A DNA stretch of 64,000 bases from Todiramphus chloris collaris (Eukaryota > Chordata > Aves > Coraciiformes > Alcedinidae). Each line of letters starts with the position of its first letter. The first letter of the stretch is position 1. Below, piece by piece: positions 35,510 to 57,400 of this stretch. Below the pieces are notes generated by a model, which did not search any database, was not told where the DNA came from, and was given only the letters and a program-made list of their open reading frames with translations. Location: positions 12,995,970 through 13,059,969 of the forward strand of contig JANVCC010000012.1 in NCBI GenBank assembly GCA_025345505.1, written 5' to 3'. Position numbers and translations under genes: made by a program.

Positions 35510-35673
35510 ACACAGAATCACAGAAGGTTAGAGGTTGGAAGGGACCTCTGAAGATCACTGAGTCCAACCCTCCTGCCAGAAAAGGACCAAAACTAGAGCA
35601 GATCACTCAGAAATGCATCCAGATGCTCTTGAAAGTCTCCAGAGAAGGAGATTCCACAACCTCTCTGGGGAGT
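35510..35673 (-). mobile_element. CR1 3' end, separated from its body by a solo LTR
   Basis: This is the complement of the CR1 terminus: CACAGAATCACAGAAGG, GAGGTTGGAAGGGACCTCTG, GAGTCCAACCCTCCTGCCAG, then CCACAACCTCTCTGGGGAGT. It breaks at the pentamer GGAGT (35669-35673), and the CR1 resumes at 36379. Confidence 0.88.
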
Positions 35674-36378
35674 TGTAAGAGGCTATTGTGTACCTCAAAT
35701 CTTGTGTGGTGGATAAGGTCTGGAAAGACCTGTCTGGAGGGAAGAAGTGTTGATTGCTCTCAATGTCTCTGTGCTCCCCTTTTGGTTCCTTGCAGACATG
35801 CTCTAACAAAAGGAAGAGATAGGTTCTGCATAGGCAGGACTCTGTCTTTTCTTTAGTTAAGTGCTCCTACCAACTGCTCCATGAGGGAGGTGGATGGCAG
35901 GTGCCACAGCTCATGGAGCTCATGAAAATCAACACCACTTCCTGTGGAAACTGTGAATGCCACCCAGATATCTCAAGGGTATAAAGGGACAGAAAAATTT
36001 TGATCATGGTGCACCCACCACCTAAGAACTGAAGACTTGGATGGATCCAGTGAGACATGGCTGGATCCACGGGTGGTGATAACCTTTTCTCTCTCTTACT
36101 CACTCCCTCACTCCCCCTATCTTTACTTCTTTTCTAATAACTCTTTCTTCCTCGAAATTTAGTCAAGCTGTAAAATAATCACCTACAAAAATTAACAATT
36201 TTATCTGTACTGTTTGTTGGTTGTTCCATTAGGGAGAACTAATAAATTGTTTTGTTATTATTCCTACAAGTCATTGTCATGATTCTTCTGCCTCAGCTGC
36301 CCTGCTGTACAGGGAAAGCCTCTTTTGGGGGATCACAAAGATTCACCTCCCTCATTGTCCACTGAGTGGGACGTTGCA
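35674..36378 (+). mobile_element. Solo LTR inside a CR1, near-perfect 5-bp target duplication
   Basis: This 705-bp insertion starts TGTAAGAGGC and ends GGGACGTTGCA. It is flanked by GGAGT (35669-35673) and AGAGT (36379-36383), one mismatch. Without it the CR1 reads on without a gap (CTCTGGGGAGT-CTGTTCCAGTCC). Inside, on the plus strand, are a TATA box GGGTATAAAGGGAC (TATAAA at 35980-35985), a CT-rich stretch, and AATAAA at 36241-36246. This is a U3-R-U5 order with transcription in the + direction. No viral gene is present. Confidence 0.75.
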
Positions 36379-37188
36379 AGAGTCTGTTCCAGTCCTCTGT
36401 AACCCTTACAGTAAAGAAGTTCTTCCTGATGTTGAGGTGGAACTTCCTGTACTTAAGCTTGAATCCATTGCCTCTCATCCTATCACAAGGCACAAGTGAA
36501 AAGAGGTTGTCCCTGACTTCTTGATGCTCAGCCCTCATGTTTTATAGACATTAATTAGATCACCTTTCAGTCTTCTCCAGACTAAAAAGCCCCAGGTCTC
36601 TCACCCTCTCCTCGAAAGGCAGGTGTTTCAGTCCCTTAATCATTCTCGTGCCCTCCATTGGACTCTCTCAAGTAGATCTCTGTCCCTCTTGAACTGGAGA
36701 GCCAAGAATTGGATGCAATACTCCAGGTGAGGTCTCACTAGGGCAGAGTAGAGGGGAAGGAGATCCTCCCTGGACCTGCTGGACACGCTCTTCTTTATGC
36801 ACCCTAGGATACCATTGGCCTTTTTGGCCACAAAGGCACATTGTTATCCCATGTATAACTTGTTGTCTATCAAGACTCCAAAGTCCTTCTCCATGGAGCT
36901 ACTCTCTAGCAGATTGCCTCTTAACCTGTACTGGTACATTTTGTTGTTCCTACCCAGGTGCAGGACTCTGCACTTGCTCTTGTTGAGCCTTGTTAGGTTC
37001 CTCTTTGCCCAGCTCTCCAGTCTGTACAAATCTTGCTGAATGGCCACACAGCCTTCAGGTGAATTAGCCAATCCTCCCAGTTTCATGTCACCAGCAAGCT
37101 TGCTGAGAAGACACTCTGTCCCATCATCAAGGTTGTTGATAATGATGTTGAACAGGACTGGACCCAGCACTGATCCCTGAGGGAGACA
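36379..37188 (-). mobile_element. CR1 LINE body, 5'-truncated
   Basis: Minus-strand CR1 coding for the RT C-terminal half, now frameshifted. One frame (37188 down to 36844) gives LPQGSVLGPVLFNI, LSKLAGDMKLGGLANS (worn catalytic box, ADD expected), RLESWAKRNLTRLN, CRVLHLGRNN and KDFGVLIDNKLYMG. A second (36831-36640) gives [39 protein letters not shown] third (36538-36293) gives KLKYRKFHLNIRKNFFTVRV. The element is dead. Its 3' end is at 35510-35673. Confidence 0.9.
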
Positions 37189-45336
<8,148 letters not shown>

Positions 45337-45490
45337 GAATGCAAGTCAAAGACATGGAGGTCAAGTATTGTGTTTAAAAAGGACACTCTTGTCATTCGGG
45401 AAGTTAGAGAGGATGACATTGGAAATTACACATGTGAGTTAAAATATGGATTCTTTGTTGTCAGAAGAACTACGGAATTAACAGTTACAG
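45337..45490 (+). CDS. IL1RAPL1: IL1RAPL1 internal exon (probably exon 5): second half of Ig domain 2
   Basis: Coding exon of 154 bp: 51 codons from [10 protein letters not shown] to ...TTELTVT plus one G of the next codon (phase 1 exit). The acceptor is TTTTTAAACAG and the donor is GTAATT. Entry phase 0 matches the phase 0 exit of the preceding exon, so the two join in frame as WYK-ECK. It contains the Ig F-strand signature DDIGNYTC with the second Ig2 cysteine, and a sequon at [12 protein letters not shown] is the linker strand before Ig3. Ig2 contributes to the ectodomain that contacts PTP-delta and IL1RAcP-family partners. About six of 51 residues differ from the human exon as I recall it, including FF in place of GF after KYG. 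There are no stops or frameshifts, so I read it as a functional exon. The following Ig3 exon is not in this window. Confidence 0.93.
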
Positions 45491-48400
45491 GTAATTACAG
45501 GCTCTTAATATCTGTTATACTTAGAAGAAACATTGAATATTGTGATTGAGTTGTGTGTATTTGAGTCATTATTCCTACATAAAAACCTTGCTATGTGCCT
45601 GGATATGAATGGCTGATACATTAAAGCTGTCCTGAGTTCTTCACATGTGTAACATTTTGAACAAATCTGAGTTTTGTCCTACTGCAAAAGCTTGTGGGTA
45701 GGTCTTGTTTTAAAATGAAAAATGGGTTAAGGAACAGGTAAATTCAGCAAGCTCTACCTCTAACAGAAAATAAGATCATTAAGTCTACCATGTGGCTAAA
45801 TGGCTTGGAATATTTGAAAAAGAATATCTGCAGCTATAACTCCGTAGCAGTAGCTTTAATTGCCTTTGGACATGAGATTAGATGTAGCTATAACACAATA
45901 ACAGTATCACTAGCCCAGTGAGACTGTTGCAATTGGGTGACAGTTATGTATGGGGTAGTGCTTGAGCAGCACATTACTGAAGAACAGTAGCGTTCTTCCT
46001 CTGGTATTCTTTCCAGGGTTTCTGCAGTTTACAGTTCAAGATCCTCCTGATCTTAGTCATCATATGCTGTGGTTACCAATTAACCTGTTTTCCATTAGCC
46101 TGATTATTTTTTTACTCCATTTGTTCTTGCATTCAAAAATAAAGTATCAAGTTCCACAGAGTAATTATGTAACATAAATGAACTCCATAACTTAGCAAAC
46201 AGCTATTGAAAGAGATGCATTTAATACAATCTGCATTTAAAATTACCATATCAATATGCAAAATCCATCATAGATGAAAAACATATATATATACTGTAAT
46301 AGTAATGCCCATAGCAGCAGGACAGTATGAAGAATAGTCCATTAAATTTTCATATCCTCACCAGAACTCTAACCTCTGTTTTACAGACATGTAAAGCATG
46401 TAGCTGAATATATCCCTAATGTAGAAAATTAACCTCTAGACTTACAAGATGACATTGGGAAACAGGAGTACATCACAATCTATGTAGTGCAGTGTAATTC
46501 TACAGTATATTCCCTAAAAGAATGCAGAAACAGGCCTTTCCTGGAAAACTGGAAGTAAATTAGATCCCTATGGTTGACAAAGATGCTTACACCTTTAAAA
46601 TGCCTAATAAACCAAAAATTAAATCTTAGACAAGGAATTTTGTGGGCTTTTCTTGTTCCTTTTTAGTATCTAACATATACAAGTTTTTCAGATGAACAAT
46701 TAGTAACAGCACGTATATTGTGCACTGGGCTGAATTGCAACAATTTCCTTTTACAGGGAAAAGTTTCCGTTTCAGTTTGATGTATCTCATTTGCTCTCCA
46801 CATTATCAGAAATTAAAGTGAATTATGGTTTGTAACTTTCTTCTAGTACATTAGTCTGGAAATCATGTTGTTCATGTTGTTTTGAGAGAATTCAAGTAAT
46901 CAATCATTTATTTATTTAAGCTCAATAACCAGGATCCCTTAATAAATTTTCTTTTGTATGAATTGATTTATTTAGCTAGTACAGACAGGCAATTACTGTC
47001 TAGTGATTAACCTCACAGTAAACATCCATATATTGTCTTTGATGTATTCTCATATGAAGAAAGCAGAGACAAAGTCTTCAAGAATTTGATTTATACCAGG
47101 AGGATGTCAATTATCTTTTGCAATATATGACACATAGATTCAAAGAGTGCATATTCCCTCAGTCCTCATGTGATCTCTTCTGTCCCTATTGATGGTGCTC
47201 CACTGTGCAGCAATATTTCAAACACACTCAGAAGGAGAAAGAAAAAAGCATTTGAACCAGATGCATGTTGCTATTTGTAGTAGTAGTTTAAAAAATGTAA
47301 TTCATCACTTGTGGTGTAGGTAGGAGTTGAATATTTGATGTTTAACTAGACAGAGACAGAAAAAGACTTGGCTGATTTTGATGTGCTAAAAATGAATGAA
47401 TGCATGTGGAGGGAATTATTCAGTTTCCACCTCTGCAAACCCCAGCAAATGTAAGGACAACCTCCAAGTTAGTAATCTACTTGGGTAGTACTGCAGGCCT
47501 TCATATCATCTTTATAATATTATGTGACTAAACAGAACAAACAGATTTACTCATAATACTACTATTTTTATACTACATCTGTACTGATGTCTTGGTAAGA
47601 CTTTTAATCAATGCTTTATAGGAAGACATTCATGCTTTAGGTGCCTATCATGCTTTCTCTGTGAGCTGAAAAACAGTTTGAGTTGCCTTAGATATACATT
47701 GAGGAATATATAAAATAAATGGGGGGTTGGAAGGGACTGTTTATTTGTTTTGAAAAATGAATTTAATTCAGGATCTGAGAAATGAAAGTTGCATATGTCA
47801 AAATAAAAATAGAAAATTAAATGGATAGTTGATAGCTTTACTCTATTAATGAAAGCATAATTAATTGAAACAAAGGAATAATGTATCTTTCTGATGTACA
47901 ATCTCTGACATCTCTTCAGGCAGTATCAATAAATGATGGCATTTGTGTGAACCACTACTAAGAAAATGTTCCATAAGTCATAGCTCCACAAAGAGTGAAA
48001 AAAATATTTCTTACACATTTGAAATTTCTCTACCAAACATACTTTTTAGTTACAATAAAAGAAATTTAAAAATATGAATGAGAATTAATAATTTGCCTTA
48101 GACTTTTCAAAATATATTGGAAATTGTAATGCATTTATGAGCTTGTAATGTGTTTATCAAAATAAGATTTATGAAAAATAGCTCTTTGTACCTATTAGCA
48201 TTACCTTGTGTGGTAATGGTGACTGTGCCAACATCACGCACTTATAATTAGAAAACACAGTAATTTGTTTTTTTCCATGTACATTTTTAAGTAAGATCAG
48301 AAGTTGGACTTACTTTATTTCTTTCCTCGTATATACTACCTTTCCTCAAGAAACAAAAAATAGCCCATGTCTGCTGCAAGAAATCCACAAGCTAGATGTT

Positions 48401-51400
48401 ATATATCTATACATTTGTATTATTCTATAGAAGATGAAGATCTGCCTTTGTGCGTTATTACATTTCTTAGTAAGAAATCATATGGTTAATTATTTTTCTA
48501 AGAAATCATAAGCACTTAGTTGTTGGCATAACAGGATTGAGTGTTTTAAAGAGAGAGCAGAACTTGGTTAAAGCAGCTTTCTGGTCCTTCCTACTAACAG
48601 AGGCAAGGAGAAACAGGCAGAATATCCAGTGAGTAGAGTTACACAGTCATAGGGATACTCTCCAGTCACTTAACATTTTCTTCTTCCTTCATCTCTCCAA
48701 AACTCAGATTGGAATAAGCAAGGTAAAAATGATAATTTTGGAAAGTAGCAGTATTTCAGTGGACAGCCTATGTCTGAACAACTTTTAATGAAAACTTTTC
48801 TTCAGATTGGAAACGAAGTTTGGGACCAGACAGTCATTTGTACAAACATCTTGAAATTATTTATTGTAAACCATCACTTTTGCAAATGATAATTTAGGTG
48901 TTCTATAAATGAAATAAAAAGAAAAAGCTGTTAAGATGTCCTGTGAATGATGCTTTGCTGAATTTATGGGATGGGAGAGATGCTAAACATTTCTCTCTCA
49001 GGCCTCTTGTGCTACTTTATACAAATAATATTTATGGTCATTGTTTCAACTATAAAAACATTTGAATCTCCATTTCTCAAGTCATAGGCACCATAGATCC
49101 AACTAAATTAGAATGGCAGACCTAATACGGAGGTGACATATGCACATAACTACATATGAGGAATGTATCCTATACATATGCTGAAAGTATATTGACATTC
49201 AGTGCAACTTGAAGCTCCTTATGATTTTTAAGAGGTATGCATTCCTCTCAATAAAAATGGCAGATAACTATCTTACTGAAGAAAAGATATCTTCAGACAA
49301 TAAGAGAAAGGATTTTTTGTTTGACCTTATGAACAGTCATAAAAAGTCTCGTTCTGGTATTTCACATAGGAAGGTGGAACACCTTCACAAGAGTTTGCTG
49401 GAAGAACAAGGCCATATGTATAAGCAACTGCAACACTGCAAATTAAATAGCATCTCCTGGATTATTTAAGGCAGTCAGCATGAGACATCTATGACAATGG
49501 TGGCAGCAGCCTGCCTTCCTCACCACTCTGTCTCTCCAGGCAACTGTGGAAGATCACTAATTTCAGGATCTCCTTTATTTTCCACACAATTCACTTTAGC
49601 AGCCTTGCTGTGTCCTATAGGGATACCATTTAATAATAAGGACTATTATTAAACTAAGGGTATAATTATATATGTCTATTATTTTCAATGTTCATGTTGT
49701 GTATGCTTGTTATGGTAATCTCAGTGCTTTACACCTCACATACCTATGTGCCTCGTAGTGAAATATGAAATGGCTCATATTCTGATCTAGAATTAAAGAA
49801 GGGAAAAAAAAAAAGAACAATATTCACTCATTTTCAAAAAGGACAATTAATTTTATAGGTGGTATCCGTCTCATATAAGTATTTATGTTGAAAATTCCTA
49901 AGCCATTGAAAAAGATTTTCCCCTCTTTTAAAGAATGAGAAAGCAAATTGCCCATTTTTACCTTAAATTATAATTACCAAAAGCCAGTTTATCTACACTT
50001 TTAAAGCAACAATCTTATTGTGCTCACATTTTTGGTTTCATGAAAAATGTCTCATTAATCACAGCAATATTGCACTAAATTCTGTAAATAATAATAATAA
50101 AAAAATCTTTAAATTTTCTGTACATATTTTTTAACAAGAACAAGTACATACTTTACTTTTTTCCAGAGTATGATTCCTTCCTATAATATAGATTTATCTT
50201 TCAGGTTTTTACTACGATAATTCTTTTTGCTTTGATTTTAAAGATGTTTGGAGAACTGTATTCCACACTGAAAATATATTATAATCTATTTGATTTGAAT
50301 CAATTTCCTTATTGTTCTGAGGTCTGACTTAGAAATTACCTGCTTCGCAAAATACAGGCTATGCACTTATTATTCTAGCTTGTAACTAATGAAAATATTC
50401 ACATAAACAGTGTAATTGGTAGTTCTTGGTTTGTGGCTATGTAATTATACATTCTAAAAAGTCCTACAATATACAAAGGGATTTGTAGCCACTTATACCT
50501 TCAGACTGGTCAGATTAGCAGTTTATTCTTTTATATGTGGAATTTTAATTAAGGCATACCTGGTCCCTGTGACATACTTAATTAAGTGTGTGTTCAGACT
50601 TGGGAAAGATACATATTTTAACAGCATAGTATTAATTTAGTCATAGTGCACAACATAGGTCAAAAATATTTTCCAGCAGTGATTACTTTTAATTAAATGT
50701 TGGGTTTAATAATATTCTTTTTGTTACTTGTATTACCAAGACATTTGCAAGCATGGATTCTTTCTGCTTTTGCAGAGTTTCACTCAGGTCAAACAAAGTC
50801 CAGCTTGGATCTAAGAGAGAATATACATGTCCCCACTGCAATATCAAATAAGTCTCCATGATGAACACCATAAAGTGAACAGACATCATTGGTCTTGCTG
50901 TTGCAGCATTAATTATTCAATTTCTCTATGAATTTTTTAGTTTTAAATATTAAAATATTTTTTTCTATAATGTTAAAAATACGAAGACCCTATAACTTCA
51001 CAGCTGGAATCAGAGCTAATCAGTAGGTTCTTGCCTCTGAAGCCTTTCCTCAGAGATACTTTTTATTATCTTTCTTCATTGATTAGTCCCCTTAAAGTCT
51101 CCTTGAAAACGACTCTTCCTGGAATAAGCACAATTTTAGATTCAGAGATTTGGTCATGCTCATAATCAAACTCTAGCAATATTAAATTTAGCGTAAATGA
51201 TACAAGTGCCAGCTTACTCTTTTCCATCTGCTACCCATGACATTTTTCATCTTGAAAATTTTTAGGCAAAAAAAGGAATGTAATTTGTCTGTTTCACAGT
51301 TATACAGTAACTGACTCACAGTGTTGCTTGAAGGTTGTGGTTTGTTGACTAAGCTTTGTCTCTTTTGCTTTCTGACAGAATTATTCTTTATTAGCATAAT

Positions 51401-54400
51401 TGAAAATCTTAAATGACTATTTAAAATACATATATATTTTTAGTGCTGAAAAATCCACTGTGAAAATAAATAGTATAAAGGAATAATTCCTTGTAAATTA
51501 TATAACCAGTCTTACAGGTACACTTGGATTTGGATCTCATACCCACAGCCAGTCACCATATTTTGTGAAGAAAAAAAATGAAGTGGGGGAAGGAGGGGAT
51601 GGGGACGATGACTTTGAAGGTTTTAACCTGCTTTAAGTGGTCTTTATTCTGTGTAAGATGAAATGTGCACCCTTTTTTCCCCAAAAACTCTTGACTTTAA
51701 TTCTTTCTAGTTCTGCTGCTCTTTCTCACTCAATACATTGGAATGCAGAAAGGTGCTGCAATAACAGGTACTAACTGAGAAAAGAGTTAAAGAACAGAGG
51801 GACATTTTACAAGCATTTAGAGCTTGAGAACAGACTCTGTTTGGTTTTTGCAGTTAATGACAGAGATGAACCATTTAGAATGCTACCAGACCCTCCTTGC
51901 TTCAGCTCATCCTAATAATTATCAGAGCTGATGCTCATTCCTTTTGTTCATCATGAATTTTATATCAACTCCAGAACATATTCAAATAGAAATTCTATTT
52001 AACATTGTTCCATACAAAAAGTAATAAAATATAAAGCAAATAATAGACTCATTATGAAAACAGCATGTTCAATATACTAGCCTAGCATTTTTATAATACA
52101 TAAAATCCTATAGGTTTAACAAATTCATATCTGAAGAGTGGGTTGGATTTTTTTTTTTTTAATTAAAAATGAATGATCTTCTTTTATTGTGCAATCATTT
52201 TTGTATGGATAAAAACAAGGGTCTAAATTAATCTCCCATGTGCATTTGAGTAATAATAATAAAAATATTATGTATAGATTTGATTAAAATATTTTTTCAT
52301 TTAACTTGTTAATGAGTTATTTTAAGCTAGCCTTACATGAAGACATCAATGAGCAAAGCTTTATGTATTTTACTTGAAAATAAGTGCAAATGATGTCATG
52401 TACTGTACATTATGGGTTGAAATTATGAATTAGAAAAACAGCTTCAGCAACTTAGTGAAAGAATGGATGCAAAAATTAAAGGGAGACAGATTCCCAGCTC
52501 TATTTTGAACTTGCTGCTGCTGTCCTTCAAACCTTTCTACCTTTGTTATATTCTAAATTGAGGTGATCACATAGGCTGACTTCAATAATTGGAAATTATT
52601 CCCATCCACAGTCACTGAAGAGAGAGAAGCTTTTCTAGACAGTAATACAGAGAAGTAGACATAGTTGGGTGGTCAGTAATAATTTTATAATACAGTCTCT
52701 ATGGGCTTCAGAAGGAGTAAACTTTCCTCTGCCTAAAATTAGATCTGATGAATAACTTGTTCCTTTTGGGTGATAGGTTTACATGCTTGTCATTCCGGAT
52801 GAAGTCATAATTCATGCATAATGTACCTTCTATAACATTTTATCCTTAGCTGCTATCTATTTTTTCTGCCATTTATCAAAGAATCCTCCAGGACATGGTG
52901 CCTATTGCTGACTTTTCCAATTTTACTAATGCTTTTTATACAAGTACACCTTATTTTGCACTTGCCTTGCTATAACCTAGGTGTTCCTCTCTAACTGTTA
53001 GAGTACCTTCAGAAGAGAAGTGATCAGTTTCTTGTGGCTAAATTAAATTTTAGTACTTACAACCTTATTTTAATCATTGTTTTTCACTGTGTTTCATGAC
53101 CATTGATGCCTCTAATTATCTCATACAATGTTAACGAATGTGCAACATATGTATGACATGACATTTTTATGTTGCTATGAAACAGTGTAATTGATGGTGC
53201 AGTAATGACTACTTCTGGAGTCCCATACTCCCTGTTGACAATATGGTGTTGGTAATAGTTATGGGGGTGTTTTAACATGTGGTAATCAGTAGAAATCTTC
53301 TTATTTCCTCATGAAAGTGAAGAATACCACTTAAGTTAGATACTATGTAACAAGCACAGCTTGTTGCTGGGTATACTGTTTTCAAAATTGTTACATTTTT
53401 GCTTATTGCTATTGCTAGTGTTGTTATTAGAGACCTCATGTATTTTTAAACTTCTATTAGACTTTTTTTTTTTTTTTTTCCCCCCTGCAGATTTTTATTT
53501 CAATTGTGGCTTTCTGTATAAGGTTAAAAAGTATGGTTAAAAATCCCCCCAAAACCACCTCCAACCAAATTCAGAGTTTTTATCAGTTGAGGAAAAAATC
53601 AGGGAAATGCCATTTCCTAGAGTGATGGGAGTTTATGTGTGTGAGTCAGTTACCCTTTCTTCATGACTCATATCAGAATATTGAAGTATACAACCATTAC
53701 AACCATGGTGCTGCTTCCCATTGGCTCATTTTATTGTGGTGAAGTTGTTAAGATGAGGTCCATTCTACAGAAAGAAACTGTAGAGAAAAATGTTTATCTC
53801 AGAACTCCAAGTGTTAGTGATGACTAAAGACATTAAAGACTTATAAACCCTTAGTTCAATAAGATGTTACAAAAATTAAATAAATCTGTTCTTAAGGCAC
53901 CCAAGATGCTTGTTAAGCAACCTTTTAAAATGTAGTTAAATGACATTCAATGTTAATGTTTCTCATTACTGCTATGGAATCAGAAGACTTAATTTTACTT
54001 TTATGTTCCCCAAGAGTACGTTAAATCCAACAATATTGTCCTAACTGAACATTTATCATTTCCCTAGCTTTATTTTGAAAGCTTTAGATAATGTATGTGT
54101 ACAGTGAAATCTTCCAAGATTGTAATTTAATAAACTAGTGTATAAAATGTACAAACACAATAGCATATGGACCTTGTGTTGCTTCCGTATTTAAAAACAA
54201 TCTGTACACATCCTTAAAAACAGTCTCTACACTAGCAGAATATTTAGCTTTAAAATGGACGGCAACTTTCCATTGTTTTCATTGTCTTTCAACTGACTTA
54301 GTCAAATTCTTTACTCAGAGCTACTAAGTGAAATGATATTAGTAGGACATATGTTCAGTGAGAAATTTCAGATAATTCATATGTCTGACATTATTTCAAT

Positions 54401-57400
54401 TGTTATCACAGGCAGGGCAGAAAATCTTTCTTTAAAGAGGAAGAAAGACTTCTCATATTCACTGCAGCATTACCTGCTTGGGTACAACATTAAGACAACA
54501 GCAGCCTCTGTAAGAAGTATCTGAGATGCATTCCACTATATCAAAGATATACTTATTTTAAAGAGTATTAATGTCTTGAGTCTTTAAACAGTGAAAAAAC
54601 AGTTCATATCAAACTTTAAGAAACAAGTTTGACTTGGAATTCTTTTACAAGTGTGAATCCAGAGAGAAATCTTTGTTTCTTTGAGATCAGTGTCAGTTTG
54701 CCTATTGACTTAACAGAGCAAATGTTTCATCTTTTGACTTTTTTGTTAAGAACAATCAGAACTCGCGTTCATTTAAAAAGATGAAACTAGATTTTTAAAA
54801 AATCCAACACTGCAAATCACCTTGATGTTTTATTCATTAGTCCGTAATGCAATTTATTTCAATTAATTAATCGATTTTTAAAAGGATGTTTAAAAACACC
54901 TTCATCCTGTTTTAGTAACATGAAAAAAAAAAAAGTTATGATTGCTACATAGTGACCATCTGAAACAGAATGAACAGTAGATGAAATCTGGTTTATCATT
55001 ATAGAAGGGGAAAACCTGCCCATCTATTTTTATATTACTCTAAAATAAAGGTTTTAATTTTATATCTGTCTGAAAGTATAGTTCTTCCTAATTTAGTCAC
55101 TTGGTGAATAGTTTGATCCTGTTCTTACTAGAATCAGTATGGATAAAACACCTACTGGATTACTGGAAAAAGTACAGGGCTAAAATAAGGCAGTCAAGAG
55201 AGCAATTTTTCTATTCTAGGTTACTTCATCTGAAAAGTTTCAAAATGAAGGATATTTGAAAAGGAATAGGAAATAATAAATTAAAATTATATTATGATTT
55301 AACTTCTGATGTGAGAGCTTAATATAGGAAAACAATTTCACCAACTTATTTTTTTTCTGGTGGAAGTTAATAACACATAGTAATTGTTTGAGTATGAGAA
55401 AGAAATTGGAACTAGCAATGACATTTTTCATGTCTTTAATACAGGCTTTCCTTTCACTCTGGAGTATTACATTCACCTCCAGAACTGAATTAATTTTAAA
55501 ATATCACATAGAGCTTTACAGAATCAAGTTTGAGGAGTGATATAAATCAATGAATTTCCTCCATATTCTTAAAATGAACCGGAGAAGGATGAACTAGAAT
55601 AGAAAGATGCCTGTGAATTTCCTCCTATTCTAAATCATCCTGTGTCTTCTCACTGCATCCTTCCAATGTTAAACAAGATGATGACAGTTTTCTATAGATA
55701 CAGGATATGACAATAAACATTTTCAGTCTTTAATAGGATTCTTATGGAGTCAACAATCCCACAGCATAATTCTACTCAAGTTGTGGGAGGCTTATTTGTG
55801 ATGAGTATATAATCTGTTGTGTGTTTTTTGTCTAGATGTAAGGTTCCTCTCCCCTAATACTTACACACATCTGCATATGAGCAAGTTGCTATTTATTGCA
55901 CTTCTGAGGTATGCCTTCTCTACTCCTAGTGTGTGAAACATCAGATGAGTTGTGTTATACAAAATCCCACTTCTATCTCTTGATTATCAAGGAAGCCTTA
56001 GGTGACAAACTCATATGTAAACTTATAAGCATCTACATTACATGACTACTACTTTAATGTTTCACAGTTCTTACATTTATAATCTTTGGAAGTGGTAAGC
56101 TGACTCTACATAATATTTTGTGGTTTTTTTTTTTTTAACAAGTGAAAAAATAATTAGGGTTTTTTGAAACAGACAAGAACAAATCCATAGTAGAAACATT
56201 ATTTGTTGTTTAGACTGTACATTTAGAGATGTACAGCTGAAAAAATAGGCAAGCTTTTGGGTCTACAAGGCTGTCTTCAGATCTCAGGGGTTTAATATAC
56301 CTGCTGGTCTAATATATATTGCTTCTATCTTGTTTTGTCTAAGCCATCATGTCTACAACATTACTATTATTGTTTTTCATGGTGTTCTTCTTAGGATGGA
56401 ATCACATCATGCATTTCTTTAACCTATCTGCATTGTTCAAAGTATAGGGTTTTTATTAAAATTTTACTCCTTTGATTAGTTTTGGCAGCTAGAATAAACT
56501 GTGCTTCACATATAACACAGTGTGTACCCTTTTCTGTTCTGTTTTCTTTGAAAGTGATGATTGTGGTTACGAGACAACTGAAAGCTTTACTTTTATATTT
56601 TACTATTTGGAATGCAACTCAAACTAAACAAAGAAAATTGAATCCTCTCTGAAAACAAAGGTTTTAGTTTGAGAGCTGCAGTAAACAGAATACATGTTTT
56701 ATTAGCAAGTACGTAGGTTATGATGTTAAAGTGTAGAGATGGTAAATTTATTTTGAACTACTACTTCTGCTCACTACGTATATGTGTCTTCTAGCAATGC
56801 ATTTTGCATGTTGATATATACTGACATTAATGCACGGGTGGATAAAAAAAATGAGGAGAGATCTGTTTTTTGTTTTGTTGTCATATAGCTTTGTCAGAAA
56901 ACCTTGTCTCTTCCACACACAGCACTGAAGGCAGGTGTTACTTGCCATTAAAACCTCCTGCTTCCTCTGCAGTTTTGTGCCTGGTGCTAGAGCCCAAGTA
57001 TCAACTGGGTCCCATGCTGGACCTGTCTTAACATACCACCCCACCTGAATCTGTTTGTGATTTCAATGACAAAACCAGACACCTCTCACTTTGCTAAACC
57101 TGTCCTTTGAAAAGACAAACAATGAATTTTGGGGATCGGCTTTGCCTCAAAAATGTGCTGCATTTTTGCACCTCTGAAGGGGCCACCCTGCTTCCCCACA
57201 AACACAGCTGTGGTTTTTCCTGCCCTCCTAAAAATCAATGATCTGCTCATCCTACCCTGTGCAAATATTGGACAGCAGAAGCAGACAAGGCAAGGGTTGG
57301 TAAGAAGATAGCACAAAAATGACCCAATGTAGATGGAGACTGCAATGACCATTGCTTCTGCAGGGATGAAGAGATCTCCTACCCACCCCCATCTGAGAAA

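Noticed and set aside
49209..49469. 86-codon ORF with a Lys/Glu/His-rich helix-like sequence
   Set aside because: Composition is plausible, but there is no acceptor or donor, no family resemblance and no polyadenylation signal in place. Too weak to annotate.
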